The notes under the pieces are model-generated. The model was given only the letters and a program-made list of their open reading frames with translations. It searched no databases and was not told the DNA's origin. From Coprobacter tertius (GTDB lineage: Bacteria; Bacteroidota; Bacteroidia; Bacteroidales; Coprobacteraceae): a stretch of DNA of 64,000 nucleotides. Shown in pieces: positions 33,904-44,600 of the stretch. The position numbers and the translations under genes were made by a program. Each line of letters begins with the position of its first letter. The stretch's first letter is position 1. The DNA lies in the NCBI RefSeq assembly GCF_024330105.1, contig NZ_JANDHW010000001.1, positions 1 through 64,000 on the forward strand, read 5' to 3'.

Positions 33904-36648
33904 TTAATCCTTGTTAACCAGAAAAGACAGAGCATCAAACAACCTGTCCTGTGAGATCGGCTTGGTTATATATCCCGTAAAACCACTTTTCATAATACGA
34001 TCGATGTCGTCGGAAAAAGCATAAGCGGATACTGCAATAACAGGAATATCTTTATCGAGAGCACGGATGCGGGCTACCGCCTCATAACCGTCTATTACCG
34101 GCATTTTTATATCCATAAGAATAGCTTCGGGGTGCTCTTCGATAAACATTTTCACAGCCTCCTCTCCATTCCAGGCGTGCAATAAAGTAAACTTATGTTT
34201 CAGCAGAGTATGATATAGCCGATAATTATCGGCTACATCTTCTGCGATTAACAACACCGGTTTCCCAGAAATTTTTATCGATCCCGGTACTTTTTCTCCT
34301 AATGTTTTTTCATCACTGTAAGAATCTTTCTTTTCAGGTAATACCGGTAGTGTAAACCAAAAAGTACAACCTCCCGATTCATTGGTTAACACACCTATTT
34401 CACCGTTTAAACGATGTACGATATTCCGGCAAATCGGTAATCCCAAACCTGTGCCGATAGTAAAAGTATCTAATTTTACAAATCGTTCGAAAACCTCCTG
34501 TTGTAATTCCACAGGAATTCCTTTTCCCGTGTCGGCAACATAGAAACGCAAGCCGTTATCTAAAAGGTCATATCCGAAACGGATACTACCCTTTTCGGTA
34601 AATTTCATCGCATTACTTACCAAATTGGAAATAACCTGTAATACCCGGTTATTATCTGTTTCTATAATACATTCTTTCAGAGAAGGCTCGAATATTATAT
34701 CTACTGCAGGATGAAACGATTTGCTACGACTGCTCATTTCGAGTCCTTTCAACATCTCGTTCACATCTACTTTACCGAACACGAACTCAAGCGTATTTGC
34801 CTCTATTTTCGACAAATCGAGAATATCATTTATCAATTGCAACAACAGCTCGTTATTTCGAGCAATAATCGACATATATTCATTTTTATCCTCCACTTCT
34901 TCGGCTGTCGCTAACAACTGACTGAACCCTACAATCGCATTCAAAGGAGTACGTATCTCATGGCTCATATTAGAAATAAATAACGATTTCAGTCGATTTG
35001 AATTTTCGGCGGCTTCCTTAGCGGCTTTCAATTCGGCCGCAACTTTCAATCGTTCCGTCACATCCTCATATTTAAGAACGATACCCCTGATATGATCTTT
35101 ATGACCTTTATCGAATACAGGAATCGCCGTAATCTCTACTGTCATCCCACCCGGAAGGCTACGTACCCCCTTTTCTATTTTACCCGAATGCATGGCTCTT
35201 CTCGCAGAACAACTGGGGCATGGTTCGTCTTGCCCTAATACCGACCGGTAACAACAGCCCCCCCTACTATAACGTGAAGCGAGAGGATGATGTGAATATT
35301 TACTCACATTCTCCCATTGTACGATATAATCGGGAGAAAGAAACACCAGTCCGTTATCGGTATGATTAAGTATCAATTGGTTTATTTCCTGAATTTCCTC
35401 TATACCCTTTTTAGCCTCAAGTAATCGCTCTTCATTCTGCTTATTCTCGGTTATATCTCTCAACGTACCGATAATGCGAGCCGGTAGACCGGATTCGTCT
35501 CGTTTATCGACAGCCAAATATAAATCATAACAAGTCTCGAATTTTCCTTTCACATCATAATATATTTCCCGATGTGCATTTTCTATCTGGCCTGTACGAA
35601 TATCTTCAAGCATTTTTGAAACTTCTTCTCGTTCGCCGGGTCGAATATTCCGTACGACTTCCGAAACGCTTATTCCATTACGATCTTTAAAAAAATCTTC
35701 CCGGTTTTCCTTATATTCCGGAAATTTCAAACAGATATTATCCGCTATGACATCCCATATAACAGGTACCGTATAAGTAACCATAAATGCGATTCTCATC
35801 TGACGGTTGGCTTCCTGTAACTTTTCCTGTACCTCTATCAAATCGGTAACATCCCAACGGGTCGCCAACAACCAATGATGTACATCGTTAGAAATTACAT
35901 CTTTATTCACTACTGAATAATGTTTTATTCCGTCGGGAGTGACATATATCTCCTGAGCGCGGTACGACCCACCCTCTTCAATAATTTTTTTATCGACTGA
36001 TTGATAATAACAACCTCTTTCTTCTCCATAAATTTCGATATCGCTTTTACCGATAATCTGCTCGCGCGTATATCCTCCGTTCAATTCACATTGTTTATTC
36101 CAGAATATATATTTCAGTTGGTCATCGATATCTTTTACAATCAACGGCATAGGCATATTATCCAGTACGGCATTCAACAATTTTCCGTTCTGCTCAATTG
36201 CCATATCTTTTATTCTGCGCTCTGTAACATTTCGCTCGAAACAGGCAACCATTCCCTCGCTCACCCTTTTGTAACGACCCTCATAATATGATTTTTTTCC
36301 ACGAAAAGTTATAGAATATTCCGCTTCCGATACTTTATCAGACTTCAATGCTTTTCGGACGGCCTCCAGCACTTCATCTACACAATCGGAATCTATACAA
36401 ACTTTCAAGTTTCTGCCGATCAGTTCATCCGCCGGAACCGAGAGTTCTCCGGCATCACAGTTAAATATTTTACGGATATTAAAATTCTTATCGACTAAAA
36501 ATATCATATCGGGAATCGATTTAATAATCTCATCCGACACTTCATTTATGCTTATGTTTAAACGTTTTCTCAGAAATCTGCGATATCTGAGGAAAATATA
36601 AATATTTAATAATAAAAGAAAAGCGACCCCGATTACATACCCGACCAT
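33904..36648 (-). CDS. Hybrid sensor histidine kinase with four PAS-like domains
   Basis: 914 residues. One N-terminal membrane helix (VIGVAFLLLLNIYIFL) and no periplasmic domain, so sensing is cytoplasmic. PAS-like domains at about 40-145, 155-275, 283-400 and 413-530 (INDMP-type starts, DVTDLIEVQ, DITENKQNE and DVTERLKVA linkers). HisKA has the phospho-accepting H563 in MSHEIRTPLNA; HATPase has NLVSNAMKFTEKG, DTGKGIP and GTGLGLPICR. C-terminal receiver domain with phospho-acceptor D846 in ILMDIKMP. The fourth PAS carries C465, C466, C477 and C480 (GGCCYR and PCPSC), a possible redox- or metal-sensing site. There is no adjacent response regulator; output partner unknown. The gene is monocistronic. 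Confidence 0.93.
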   Translation of the reverse strand: MVGYVIGVAFLLLLNIYIFLRYRRFLRKRLNISINEVSDEIIKSIPDMIFLVDKNFNIRKIFNCDAGELSVPADELIGRNLKVCIDSDCVDEVLEAVRKALKSDKVSEAEYSITFRGKKSYYEGRYKRVSEGMVACFERNVTERRIKDMAIEQNGKLLNAVLDNMPMPLIVKDIDDQLKYIFWNKQCELNGGYTREQIIGKSDIEIYGEERGCYYQSVDKKIIEEGGSYRAQEIYVTPDGIKHYSVVNKDVISNDVHHWLLATRWDVTDLIEVQEKLQEANRQMRIAFMVTYTVPVIWDVIADNICLKFPEYKENREDFFKDRNGISVSEVVRNIRPGEREEVSKMLEDIRTGQIENAHREIYYDVKGKFETCYDLYLAVDKRDESGLPARIIGTLRDITENKQNEERLLEAKKGIEEIQEINQLILNHTDNGLVFLSPDYIVQWENVSKYSHHPLASRYSRGGCCYRSVLGQDEPCPSCSARRAMHSGKIEKGVRSLPGGMTVEITAIPVFDKGHKDHIRGIVLKYEDVTERLKVAAELKAAKEAAENSNRLKSLFISNMSHEIRTPLNAIVGFSQLLATAEEVEDKNEYMSIIARNNELLLQLINDILDLSKIEANTLEFVFGKVDVNEMLKGLEMSSRSKSFHPAVDIIFEPSLKECIIETDNNRVLQVISNLVSNAMKFTEKGSIRFGYDLLDNGLRFYVADTGKGIPVELQQEVFERFVKLDTFTIGTGLGLPICRNIVHRLNGEIGVLTNESGGCTFWFTLPVLPEKKDSYSDEKTLGEKVPGSIKISGKPVLLIAEDVADNYRLYHTLLKHKFTLLHAWNGEEAVKMFIEEHPEAILMDIKMPVIDGYEAVARIRALDKDIPVIAVSAYAFSDDIDRIMKSGFTGYITKPISQDRLFDALSFLVNKD

Positions 36649-36729
36649 TGTATTTTTTTATTGAAATGAAAATTAATTAAAGACACTCAAATAAGCTTTT
36701 CGGAAAAACATATAACTGTAACAAAAATA

Positions 36730-36737
36730 CAAATATA
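36730..36737 (-). promoter_or_regulatory. -7 box(es) of the hybrid kinase gene
   Basis: Minus strand TATATTTG (36730-36737) matches TAnnTTTG; a second exact match, TATTTTTG, abuts it at 36722-36729. The start codon is about 75-80 bases downstream, leaving a leader. Confidence 0.5.
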
Positions 36738-37011
36738 TTTTAAGAGTATTACCTTTTCTTATATGTTTCTACCTAAATGTCAGTTATTCTTTGTATTTCA
36801 AAACACAATGATTTTTTCTAAAATTTACTTTCTTTATTAATAAGAAAACATAACTACTATAACATGCATTATTTTATATAGAAATACGTTTACAGGAAAT
36901 GCCTAATCGTTATAATTTAGGCAACAAAGACATGCTGCTGTAAATAACGTAAACTTAGACAATAATTTTAAAAACAATTTTTTCAGGCTAAATAAATCGT
37001 TTTCTATTTAT

Positions 37012-37055
37012 TTTCAACAAAATGTAGAATAATTGTATTCTACATTTTGTTGAAA
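37012..37055. repeat. 20-bp perfect palindrome in the topA-kinase gap
   Basis: Inverted repeat: left arm 37012-37031 and right arm 37036-37055 are perfectly complementary, with a 4-base ATTG loop. It is AT-rich, lacks the T run expected of a terminator, and lies about 230 bases beyond the topA stop. Could be a stabilising 3' hairpin for the topA mRNA or a protein-binding site. Confidence 0.75.
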
Positions 37056-37284
37056 CGTCAAAACTACTGTTTTGCGTTTACAGTTCTATTGCAATTATAC
37101 GAAAGAAAATACTTTCTTTTTCCTCCTTAGATCTAGTCTATAATAATAATTATTTGCAAACCGATTAATGCTTTTTTGCCCACTGATTCGTAATTTAAAA
37201 GACACAGATAGTACTAAATCATACCGAAATTTACCGAAACATCTTCTTTCTATGTTTTTGATTTGTTGTAATAAATTCGTATTC

Positions 37285-39630
37285 TCACGATTTTCTCTTT
37301 ACCGTACGTCGTTTAACCGTAGGACCCTTTTCGTCACTATCTTTAATAATCTTCATACTCTCCTCGTATGTAAGCGATGCCGGATCGGTTCCTTTCGGTA
37401 TCTTATAATTCTTTTTCTTATAGGCTATGTAGGCGCCATAACGTCCATTAAGTATTTGCAAATCGACATCTTCTACAAAGCTCTTTATATGACGCCGGCT
37501 TTCCTGATCGCGTTTATCCATTATCAAATCAATGGCTTCCTGCAATGTAACCGACAAAGGAGCATAATCTTTAGGCAATGAAACATATTTACCGTCGTGA
37601 CGGATATACGGACCGAACTTACCTACACCTACTACTACCTCTTTATCCTCGTACTCACCCAATATACGGGGTAAATCGAAAAGCTTCAGAGCTTCTTCGA
37701 GCGTAATCGTGCTCATCGACTGACCTTTGAGTAATGAGGCAAATTGTGGTTTCTCTTCATCTTCATTCGTTCCTATCTGAACCAACGGGCCGAATCGGCC
37801 GATTTTAACCGATACGGGTTTACCGGTTTTGGGATCGGTTCCGAGTACGCGTTCTCCAACTTTATGTTCCATTCTCAATGCCAGAGCATCTTTCACAACA
37901 GGGTGAAACAATTTATAAAAATTGTCGATAGCATCAGTCCACACCATTTTTCCTTCCGCAACATCATCGAACTTTTCTTCTACATTAGCCGTAAAATTAT
38001 AATCGAGAATATCGGGGAAATATTCGGTAAGAAAATCGGTTACCACCATACCGATATCGGTAGGTATGAGCTTTGCTTTTTCCGTTCCCGTAATTTCGGT
38101 ACGCACGATATCCTTAATATGTCCATTTTGCAAAGTAAGAGTATTATAGCTGCGTTCCGAACCTTCCCGGTCTCCTTTTTCAACATATCCACGCTGCTGT
38201 ATCGTCGAGATAGTAGGCGCATAGGTAGAAGGCCGGCCAATTCCCAATTCTTCGAGTTTATGTACCAAGCTGGCTTCAGTATAACGGGGCGGCCGCTGAG
38301 TAAAACGTTCGGTCGCCTCTATCATCTCATTTTTCAGTTCTTGATGCAAAGTAAGCGGCGGCAACATTTTTCCGTCACCTTCAACTTCAGTCTCATCGTC
38401 TTTCGACTCGAGATAAACACGCAAAAAACCATCGAATTTAAGGACTTCCCCAGTAGCCACGAATTTCTCGTTACGGGTAGAAATACCGATAGCCACTGTC
38501 GTTTTTTCAAGTTCTGCATCGCTCATTTGAGACGCAAGGGTACGTTTTCGAATAAGTTCGTATAGGCGTCTTTCCTGCGCCGGAGCCTCTATCTCCTGCT
38601 TATCCATGTAAGTAGGACGAATAGCTTCGTGCGCTTCCTGAGCCCCTTTAGAACGAGTATGATAATTCCGCACTTTCAGATATTTTTCACCCAAAGCGGA
38701 GACAATCACATCCTTTGCTGCATTTATCGCCAATCCCGAAAGATTCACCGAGTCGGTACGCATATAAGTAATAAAACCGGCTTCATACAACCGCTGCGCC
38801 ACCATCATTGTCTGAGCGACCGAGAAACCTAATTTACGGGCAGCCTCCTGCTGCAAAGTAGAAGTAGTAAAAGGAGGAGCCGGAGATTTTCTTGCGGGAC
38901 GCACCGAAATATCTTCAATTTTAAAGTCCGCGCTTTTACACTCCTGAAAAAACGCCTCAGCTTCGGCCTTAGTCTTTAACCGTTTATTTAGCTCTGCTTT
39001 CATCTCGACAGATGCTCCCCCATTAACATTGGGTATCATAAAAGTCGCGATAACACGATAAGAAGCCTCTGGTACAAAATTATTTACCTCGCGCTCACGC
39101 TCTACAATAAGCCTTACCGCTACCGACTGTACACGACCGGCTGAGAGAGCAGGCTTTACCTTTTTCCACAATACGGGAGAGAGCTCGAACCCCACGATAC
39201 GATCGAGTACACGGCGGGCTTGTTGGGCATCTACCCGATCGATATCGATAGATCGAGGGTTTTCTATCGCCTCAAGTATTGCTGTTTTTGTAATTTCATG
39301 AAAAACAATTCGTTTCGTATTTTCCGGCTTCAAATTCAAGACTTCGAACAAATGCCATGCAATCGCTTCTCCTTCACGGTCCTCATCTGATGCCAACCAT
39401 ACCGTCTCAGACTTTGCGGCTTCTTCTTTCAAAGTTTCCACTATTTTTTTCTTATCGGCGGGAATCTCGTATATAGGAGTATAATTATGGTCTATATCTA
39501 TACTGAAATCTTTCTTTTTCAGGTCACGGATATGGCCGTAACTCGATAATACCTTATAATCTTTTCCAAGAAATTTCTCTATCGTTTTCGCTTTCGCGGG
39601 AGACTCTACTATTACTAAATTTTTTTGCAT
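37285..39630 (-). CDS. topA: DNA topoisomerase I (type IA)
   Basis: 781 residues; relaxes negatively supercoiled DNA. The N-terminal Toprim domain begins NLVIVESPAKAKTIEKFLG and has the DEDREGEAIAWHL acidic motif. The catalytic tyrosine is Y289 in FITYMRTDSVNLS, with the conserved Arg two residues on. The C-terminal part lacks classical four-Cys zinc fingers; it instead has three GRFGP/GKFGPYI/GRYGAYI repeats (about 650-760), the Topo-C-type repeats of this phylum, and a basic tail (TVKRRTVKRKS). ATG 39630 is chosen over an upstream TTG. It is apparently monocistronic with its own -7 box. Confidence 0.96.
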   Translation of the reverse strand: MQKNLVIVESPAKAKTIEKFLGKDYKVLSSYGHIRDLKKKDFSIDIDHNYTPIYEIPADKKKIVETLKEEAAKSETVWLASDEDREGEAIAWHLFEVLNLKPENTKRIVFHEITKTAILEAIENPRSIDIDRVDAQQARRVLDRIVGFELSPVLWKKVKPALSAGRVQSVAVRLIVEREREVNNFVPEASYRVIATFMIPNVNGGASVEMKAELNKRLKTKAEAEAFFQECKSADFKIEDISVRPARKSPAPPFTTSTLQQEAARKLGFSVAQTMMVAQRLYEAGFITYMRTDSVNLSGLAINAAKDVIVSALGEKYLKVRNYHTRSKGAQEAHEAIRPTYMDKQEIEAPAQERRLYELIRKRTLASQMSDAELEKTTVAIGISTRNEKFVATGEVLKFDGFLRVYLESKDDETEVEGDGKMLPPLTLHQELKNEMIEATERFTQRPPRYTEASLVHKLEELGIGRPSTYAPTISTIQQRGYVEKGDREGSERSYNTLTLQNGHIKDIVRTEITGTEKAKLIPTDIGMVVTDFLTEYFPDILDYNFTANVEEKFDDVAEGKMVWTDAIDNFYKLFHPVVKDALALRMEHKVGERVLGTDPKTGKPVSVKIGRFGPLVQIGTNEDEEKPQFASLLKGQSMSTITLEEALKLFDLPRILGEYEDKEVVVGVGKFGPYIRHDGKYVSLPKDYAPLSVTLQEAIDLIMDKRDQESRRHIKSFVEDVDLQILNGRYGAYIAYKKKNYKIPKGTDPASLTYEESMKIIKDSDEKGPTVKRRTVKRKS

Positions 39631-39669
39631 GAGCAATTATTAATATTGTACCTTTTGGTTTCAGTGCGG

Positions 39670-39677
39670 CAAAATTA
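39670..39677 (-). promoter_or_regulatory. -7 box of topA
   Basis: Minus strand TAATTTTG, exact TAnnTTTG match, 39 bases before the ATG. Confidence 0.6.
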
Positions 39678-39747
39678 GAAAAAAAACCTGTTGAAACAGA
39701 GAACATTTACCGCTATTTTCATTTTTTTTTAAAATAAAGCCGTAAAC

Positions 39748-39773
39748 CGCGGGCAAGAACGATTACTGCCCGT
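39748..39773 (-). terminator. Possible terminator after the outer-membrane barrel gene
   Basis: 8-bp stem with one G-T pair (39748-39755 with 39766-39773), loop about 10 bases, followed on the minus strand after some 15 bases by a T-rich stretch. It lies 46 bases past the barrel gene's stop. Weak; the loop is long and the T run is displaced. Confidence 0.4.
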
Positions 39774-39818
39774 GATTCACGACCTCTTATATGTAACACC
39801 TTTCGGTATACTTTGTTT

Positions 39819-41663
39819 TCAGAAATTTATTCCGGCACCGGCCATAAAATTAAATCGCTGAGCCGGCATACCATAATATAAATTATAGCTACGATTAAGT
39901 ATATTGTTGAATTGTACCCTTACATGTACATAATCATTGAATCGGTATGTAGCCCCTATATTTACATTGTGTATATTACGTAATTTGCCTTGTGCGACCT
40001 CTAATGAAGTTTCATAAGGAGCTTGTTGAATTTCGCTATTACCTGTAGCCGGCATAGTTATGCGTGATATAGTATTATATCTGCGACCGGTAGCCATGAA
40101 ATAATCAAGAAGGAAAGAAAGGTGGTCACTGGTTTTTAAGCCCAACGAAAGATCGAGTTCATCTACCGGACGTCCACTCCAAATTTGAGCTTTTCCATCT
40201 TTTCTCTGCCGCCAATAATTATGTTTCCACTGCAACGAGGCATTTAATATATCGAAATACCGGTATTCGAGTTTTACTCCCGCATTCCAGTTTACAGCAT
40301 CTATTCCTTGATAACTTATCGTACTGCGAGACATATCGGTAAAAAAGGTATTTTCTCCCGAGAGAGTAACCGTACCGTCGTAATCGTATCCCTCGAATGC
40401 CTGATAATCGAACAATGCCGATGTTACGGTCTTTATTCCGCCGAAAAGATCGAATGTGAAAGATTTAAAGAAATTAGATCGAAATCCTAACGTCCAATCG
40501 GCCGGTGTATAAGAGCCGGATGGTTTCTGCGAAGGATTGAAATAAATATTTTCTTTAGCCAAAGAAGTAAAAGTATGAAGTTTTTTGCCCCCTGTAAGAT
40601 TACTGTATAGGAAGAAATTATCGACAAACATCCATCGGAAATAAATATCAGGAGCAAATCTTACAACGGTTCCGTCATTTGCCGAAAAATCGGCATTTAC
40701 ACCCAAACGAAATTTTATCCGGTCATTCTCCATATTATAATAAGGATTCAGGGTAACCATAGCATAATTATCGATAAGAGGAGCATGCGTATAAAATAAA
40801 TAATCGACTTTACCATCTATACCGATTGCATTATTTTCATCGATAGGAGCAACCAGTTCTACTTTAGCAAAAAGATTATTTTCGGCGCTTCCCGGATATG
40901 TACACAAAGCACCCAGACGGTTGGCATAACGTCCGAAACCAGCTGTAATCCGGTATTTTAATTCATTATTTTTATCCTGTGATTCGATAGCCGAATAAAC
41001 ATCCCATTGGTTTACAATCTGATTACGTCCATAACCCTGCAAATTATCTTTCATAGCACCATAAAATGCCGGAGATAAAGGCATTCCGTAATAATTAAAC
41101 AGATTATAGCGATAATTACCTCCGAGGCTCCAAACCAACCGGTCGAAACGATGTTGATACGATACATTCAGGAGATTATCACTCCGCTTAGGAGAAGCTT
41201 TTTTATTCAGCCCATAAGCTTCAACAAGCTCTTTCTCGAGATATTTCACTTTTCCATGAGTAGAAAAATGCCGGAACCAAATATTCAGCCTGTCTTTTTC
41301 CGTATCGAGAAAACGATAACCGGCCGAGGCTGATGCATTTAAATAGTTCCCCATCGAAAGATCGGCATACCCATTTTTTACCTTATACGGAAAGGATGTT
41401 CCAAACTCTGCAGCAGGCAGTGTTTGCAATTGTGGAACAATTGTTACAGGTACCAACCAATCGACATATTGTATAGTTGTTTTATTTACTTTCGGAGCTT
41501 CCACCTCCGGTAAAACATTTATTTTTGATGCGTCGCGTACAATCGGGGTAAAATCCTTTTCAATCGTCATTTCACGGGTTAATGCATCATTGGTCTGCGC
41601 TTGTATTCCACAGGTAACTGTCATAAATACAAGAATAATAATATATATTTTTCGCTTTTTCAT
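39819..41663 (-). CDS. Outer-membrane beta-barrel protein (TonB-receptor-like) paired with a TPR protein
   Basis: 614 residues. Signal peptide near MKKRKIYIIILVFMTVTCGIQ, then a short periplasmic segment (MTIEKDFTPIVRDASKINVLPEV). The rest is typical barrel sequence: alternating aromatic strands such as YRFLDTEKDRLNIWF and a terminal strand FNFMAGAGINF, which ends in Phe as outer-membrane proteins do. A complete TonB plug domain is not recognised, so it is probably a non-TonB barrel of the same superfamily. It lies 12 bases after the TPR gene, and this pair is conserved among Bacteroidetes. Function unknown; a role in export or envelope assembly is inferred. Confidence 0.75.
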   Translation of the reverse strand: MKKRKIYIIILVFMTVTCGIQAQTNDALTREMTIEKDFTPIVRDASKINVLPEVEAPKVNKTTIQYVDWLVPVTIVPQLQTLPAAEFGTSFPYKVKNGYADLSMGNYLNASASAGYRFLDTEKDRLNIWFRHFSTHGKVKYLEKELVEAYGLNKKASPKRSDNLLNVSYQHRFDRLVWSLGGNYRYNLFNYYGMPLSPAFYGAMKDNLQGYGRNQIVNQWDVYSAIESQDKNNELKYRITAGFGRYANRLGALCTYPGSAENNLFAKVELVAPIDENNAIGIDGKVDYLFYTHAPLIDNYAMVTLNPYYNMENDRIKFRLGVNADFSANDGTVVRFAPDIYFRWMFVDNFFLYSNLTGGKKLHTFTSLAKENIYFNPSQKPSGSYTPADWTLGFRSNFFKSFTFDLFGGIKTVTSALFDYQAFEGYDYDGTVTLSGENTFFTDMSRSTISYQGIDAVNWNAGVKLEYRYFDILNASLQWKHNYWRQRKDGKAQIWSGRPVDELDLSLGLKTSDHLSFLLDYFMATGRRYNTISRITMPATGNSEIQQAPYETSLEVAQGKLRNIHNVNIGATYRFNDYVHVRVQFNNILNRSYNLYYGMPAQRFNFMAGAGINF

Positions 41664-41675
41664 CTTATTCTTTTT

Positions 41676-44600
41676 TTAATTCTCACCCAGTTTTTGTAAA
41701 CGCACCTCTATCATACTGTCGATATCATCTTCGCCTTTATAATTATTTTTCAGGCTTAACAGATATTGGCGGGCCTGGAAATTATCATTTTTTCCGATAT
41801 AAATATCAGCAAGCAAAATAAATCCGCGCGCCATCCAATACTGATGTGGCGTACCCGCATCGATCAACCGGTTTATCTCTTTTTCGGCAGCAGAAACATT
41901 TCCCTCATCGAAATACTGCTGCGCGAGGCGATAAGATGCCTCGGCACCATAAACGGTACGTGCATCGGCCGAAAGAATTTTAAAATCGGCAACAGCTTTA
42001 TCTTTTTGTCCTGACTTTAACGCTGACATAGCCCGATAAAAACGAGCTTCGGTACTCAACTGAGGAGACAGTTTCGTATCGCTGAGCAAATTATCGGCAG
42101 CTATAATAACTTCTTCATTATTTTCAAGTTCATAAGCACTCCGTAAAATACCAAGACGAGCGGCTAAACGGTTTTCGGTCGACGAAGCTTTTATTTCGAG
42201 TTTTTTAAACGTAGAAATCGCTTCATCGTATTTATGGTTCTTATACTGTATATCCGATAACCGGATAAGAGCATCTTCTTCATACGGACTGTCATTCTGC
42301 TGAAGTACTGCTGTCAACTGCGGCAGAGCCTGCTCGTACTCACCATTATTATAATACCACATACCTAAATAATGATGAGCGGCAGTAGTAAATGCACCTT
42401 CCGGGAAACTTTGTAAATATTTTACAAGCCCATCGGCAGATGTTTGTGCCGGATTTTTCAGAAATACCCGCTCGGCAGAGAGGAAAGAGAGTGAATCCAT
42501 TTCCGAAGCCTCGTAACGGACACTGCCACCCAATGATTTTAAATAATCGGCGTACGTTGAGACATCATTCATTTCGAGATAAACCGATTTAAGATCGTCA
42601 ACAGCAACTTTAGCTTCTTCACTTCCTGGATATTTCTCGATTACCTGTTTATACGCTGCAATCGATTTGTCTGATTCTCCGGCATTGAACCAAACCATCC
42701 CCAACTGCAAACCGGCTTTACGGGCAACCGGACTTTGAGGAAAATCTCCAATAATCTTAGTAAACGACTGGATAGCCGGTTCTCGCTGACCGACCTGTAG
42801 ATAGGTAAGCCCAGCCTCGAATAAGGCGTCATCTACATACTGTGACTGCGGATAATCGGTAACCAAACGGTTCATTCCGGAAATTTTCGCCTGATAATTT
42901 TTTTGCAGGCCCGCCATAAAACTTTTTTGAAACAGAGCATAATCTCCTGCAGCGGGCATAAGAGACTGAGCCTGGGCATAATTACTTTCGGCCTGGGCAT
43001 ACTGCCGATTATAATACAAACAGTCACCCATACGGTTATAAGCGTCGGCAAGCGTCGCTGCTTGCCCTGAGGGAGAAGAAGCGACATATTTACGAAACCA
43101 TTCGAGAGCCTGTGAAAAATCCCGCAGTTTAAACAAAGCATATCCCAAATCATACTGGGCAAGCCCGTATATCGGTTTCCCGGTTTCCCGCGTACTCGAA
43201 AGATAGGCTCGATAATCAGCGGCAGCCTGGGCATAATCTCCATTACGATATTTACACTCACCCCTCCAGAAACAAGCTTGTGCCTTTATCTCTTTGTCGT
43301 AATTTCCTAAAGCGATTGCTGCAGTAAACTCCCGTTGCGCTTTATCGATCTCATTGTTAGTAAAATACTGAGTTCCTAATTGAAAAAGAATTCGCTGTTT
43401 AGCTTTTAATATTTTAGCGGTAGGATCTTTAATCTTATTGATGGAGGTAAGGGCTGCATTATAATTACGTGTATTGAGATATACTTCTACCAGATAATCA
43501 TTTATACGGTCGGCATAACGAGAACGGGGAAAAGTGTTCAAAAATTTCTCAAATACGAGAACCGATTCGTCGAAGGGGGAATACGATGTCTCATGTATCG
43601 TCATGGCATAATTATACAACGCAGCCTCTTGTACCTGCTTATCGAAGGTAGCCCTCGATGCTACATCGAAAGCCAAGCGAGCATTATTTTTGTCTCCGAG
43701 CTTCAGATAACTCTGTCCTAAATACAAATATGCATTTTGAGATAATGCATCGTTTTTGTTCGTAGTACGGCTGAGCTCTTTAACTGCACCCGAATAATCT
43801 CCCGTACGATAAAGAGCAACCCCTAACGAATAAAGACTGTTGCGCAACGGTTTAGCTGTTGCTGCAACGTATTTTTCGAGATAGCCGACAGCTTTTGCAT
43901 CCTCTCCCATACGGAACCAACTTTCACCTACTAAGCGGTTTAATTCTGTATTGAACTCATTCCCCGGATGTCGGGCAAGTAAGGATTCACCTTCTTGTAT
44001 CACCGTTTCATACCGGCCTTCGGCATAATTAATCTGAGTAATATAGTATGAAGCCGGAATGCCATATTCGGCATGATCTTTCACCTTATATAAACCTTGC
44101 AATGCTTTATCATATTCTTTTTCGGTATAAGCGATATAAGCATTGTAAAATACGGCAGCTTCCTTATATTTCTTACCGACCGAAACTAAAGCCGAAAAAC
44201 AGGGTTTAGCCTCCTCGATACGATCTGTTTTTATATAAGACAATCCTGTCCGATATAAATATTCTTCCTGATTATCGGGAGTCAACCGATCGATATCTAT
44301 CTTTTGGTATTTTTTTACTGCCGATGCATATTTACCGGAGAAAAAATAAACATTTCCCTCCATAAATTGAGCTTCGATAAGATTGCCCGAAGCCGGATAT
44401 CGCTGTATATACTGCTGTAACAACGATAATGCCTGAGGTGACCGCATATAGTAAGCCGATGCGGCAATTAGGAAGTCGGCTTCTTCGATAAGACGAGGAT
44501 CATCACTCAACGATTTATAACGGGTTAATTGGTCGGTACACCCTACATAATTACCTACGCTATACATCTGTTTTCCACGCTCCAGCCAAGAAACGGGAAG

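Larger units (their letters stand above)
36649..37284. other. 636-base AT-rich intergenic region between topA and the kinase
   Basis: No open frame in it looks like a gene. It holds two overlapping -7-like boxes for the kinase (36722-36737) and a 20-bp perfect palindrome at 37012-37055. Otherwise AT-rich with no recognisable RNA gene. Confidence 0.65.

Noticed and set aside
36649..37284. CRISPR array or small gene in the long topA-kinase gap
   Set aside because: No direct repeats at regular spacing and no coding-like frame; only the palindrome and promoter boxes were found.
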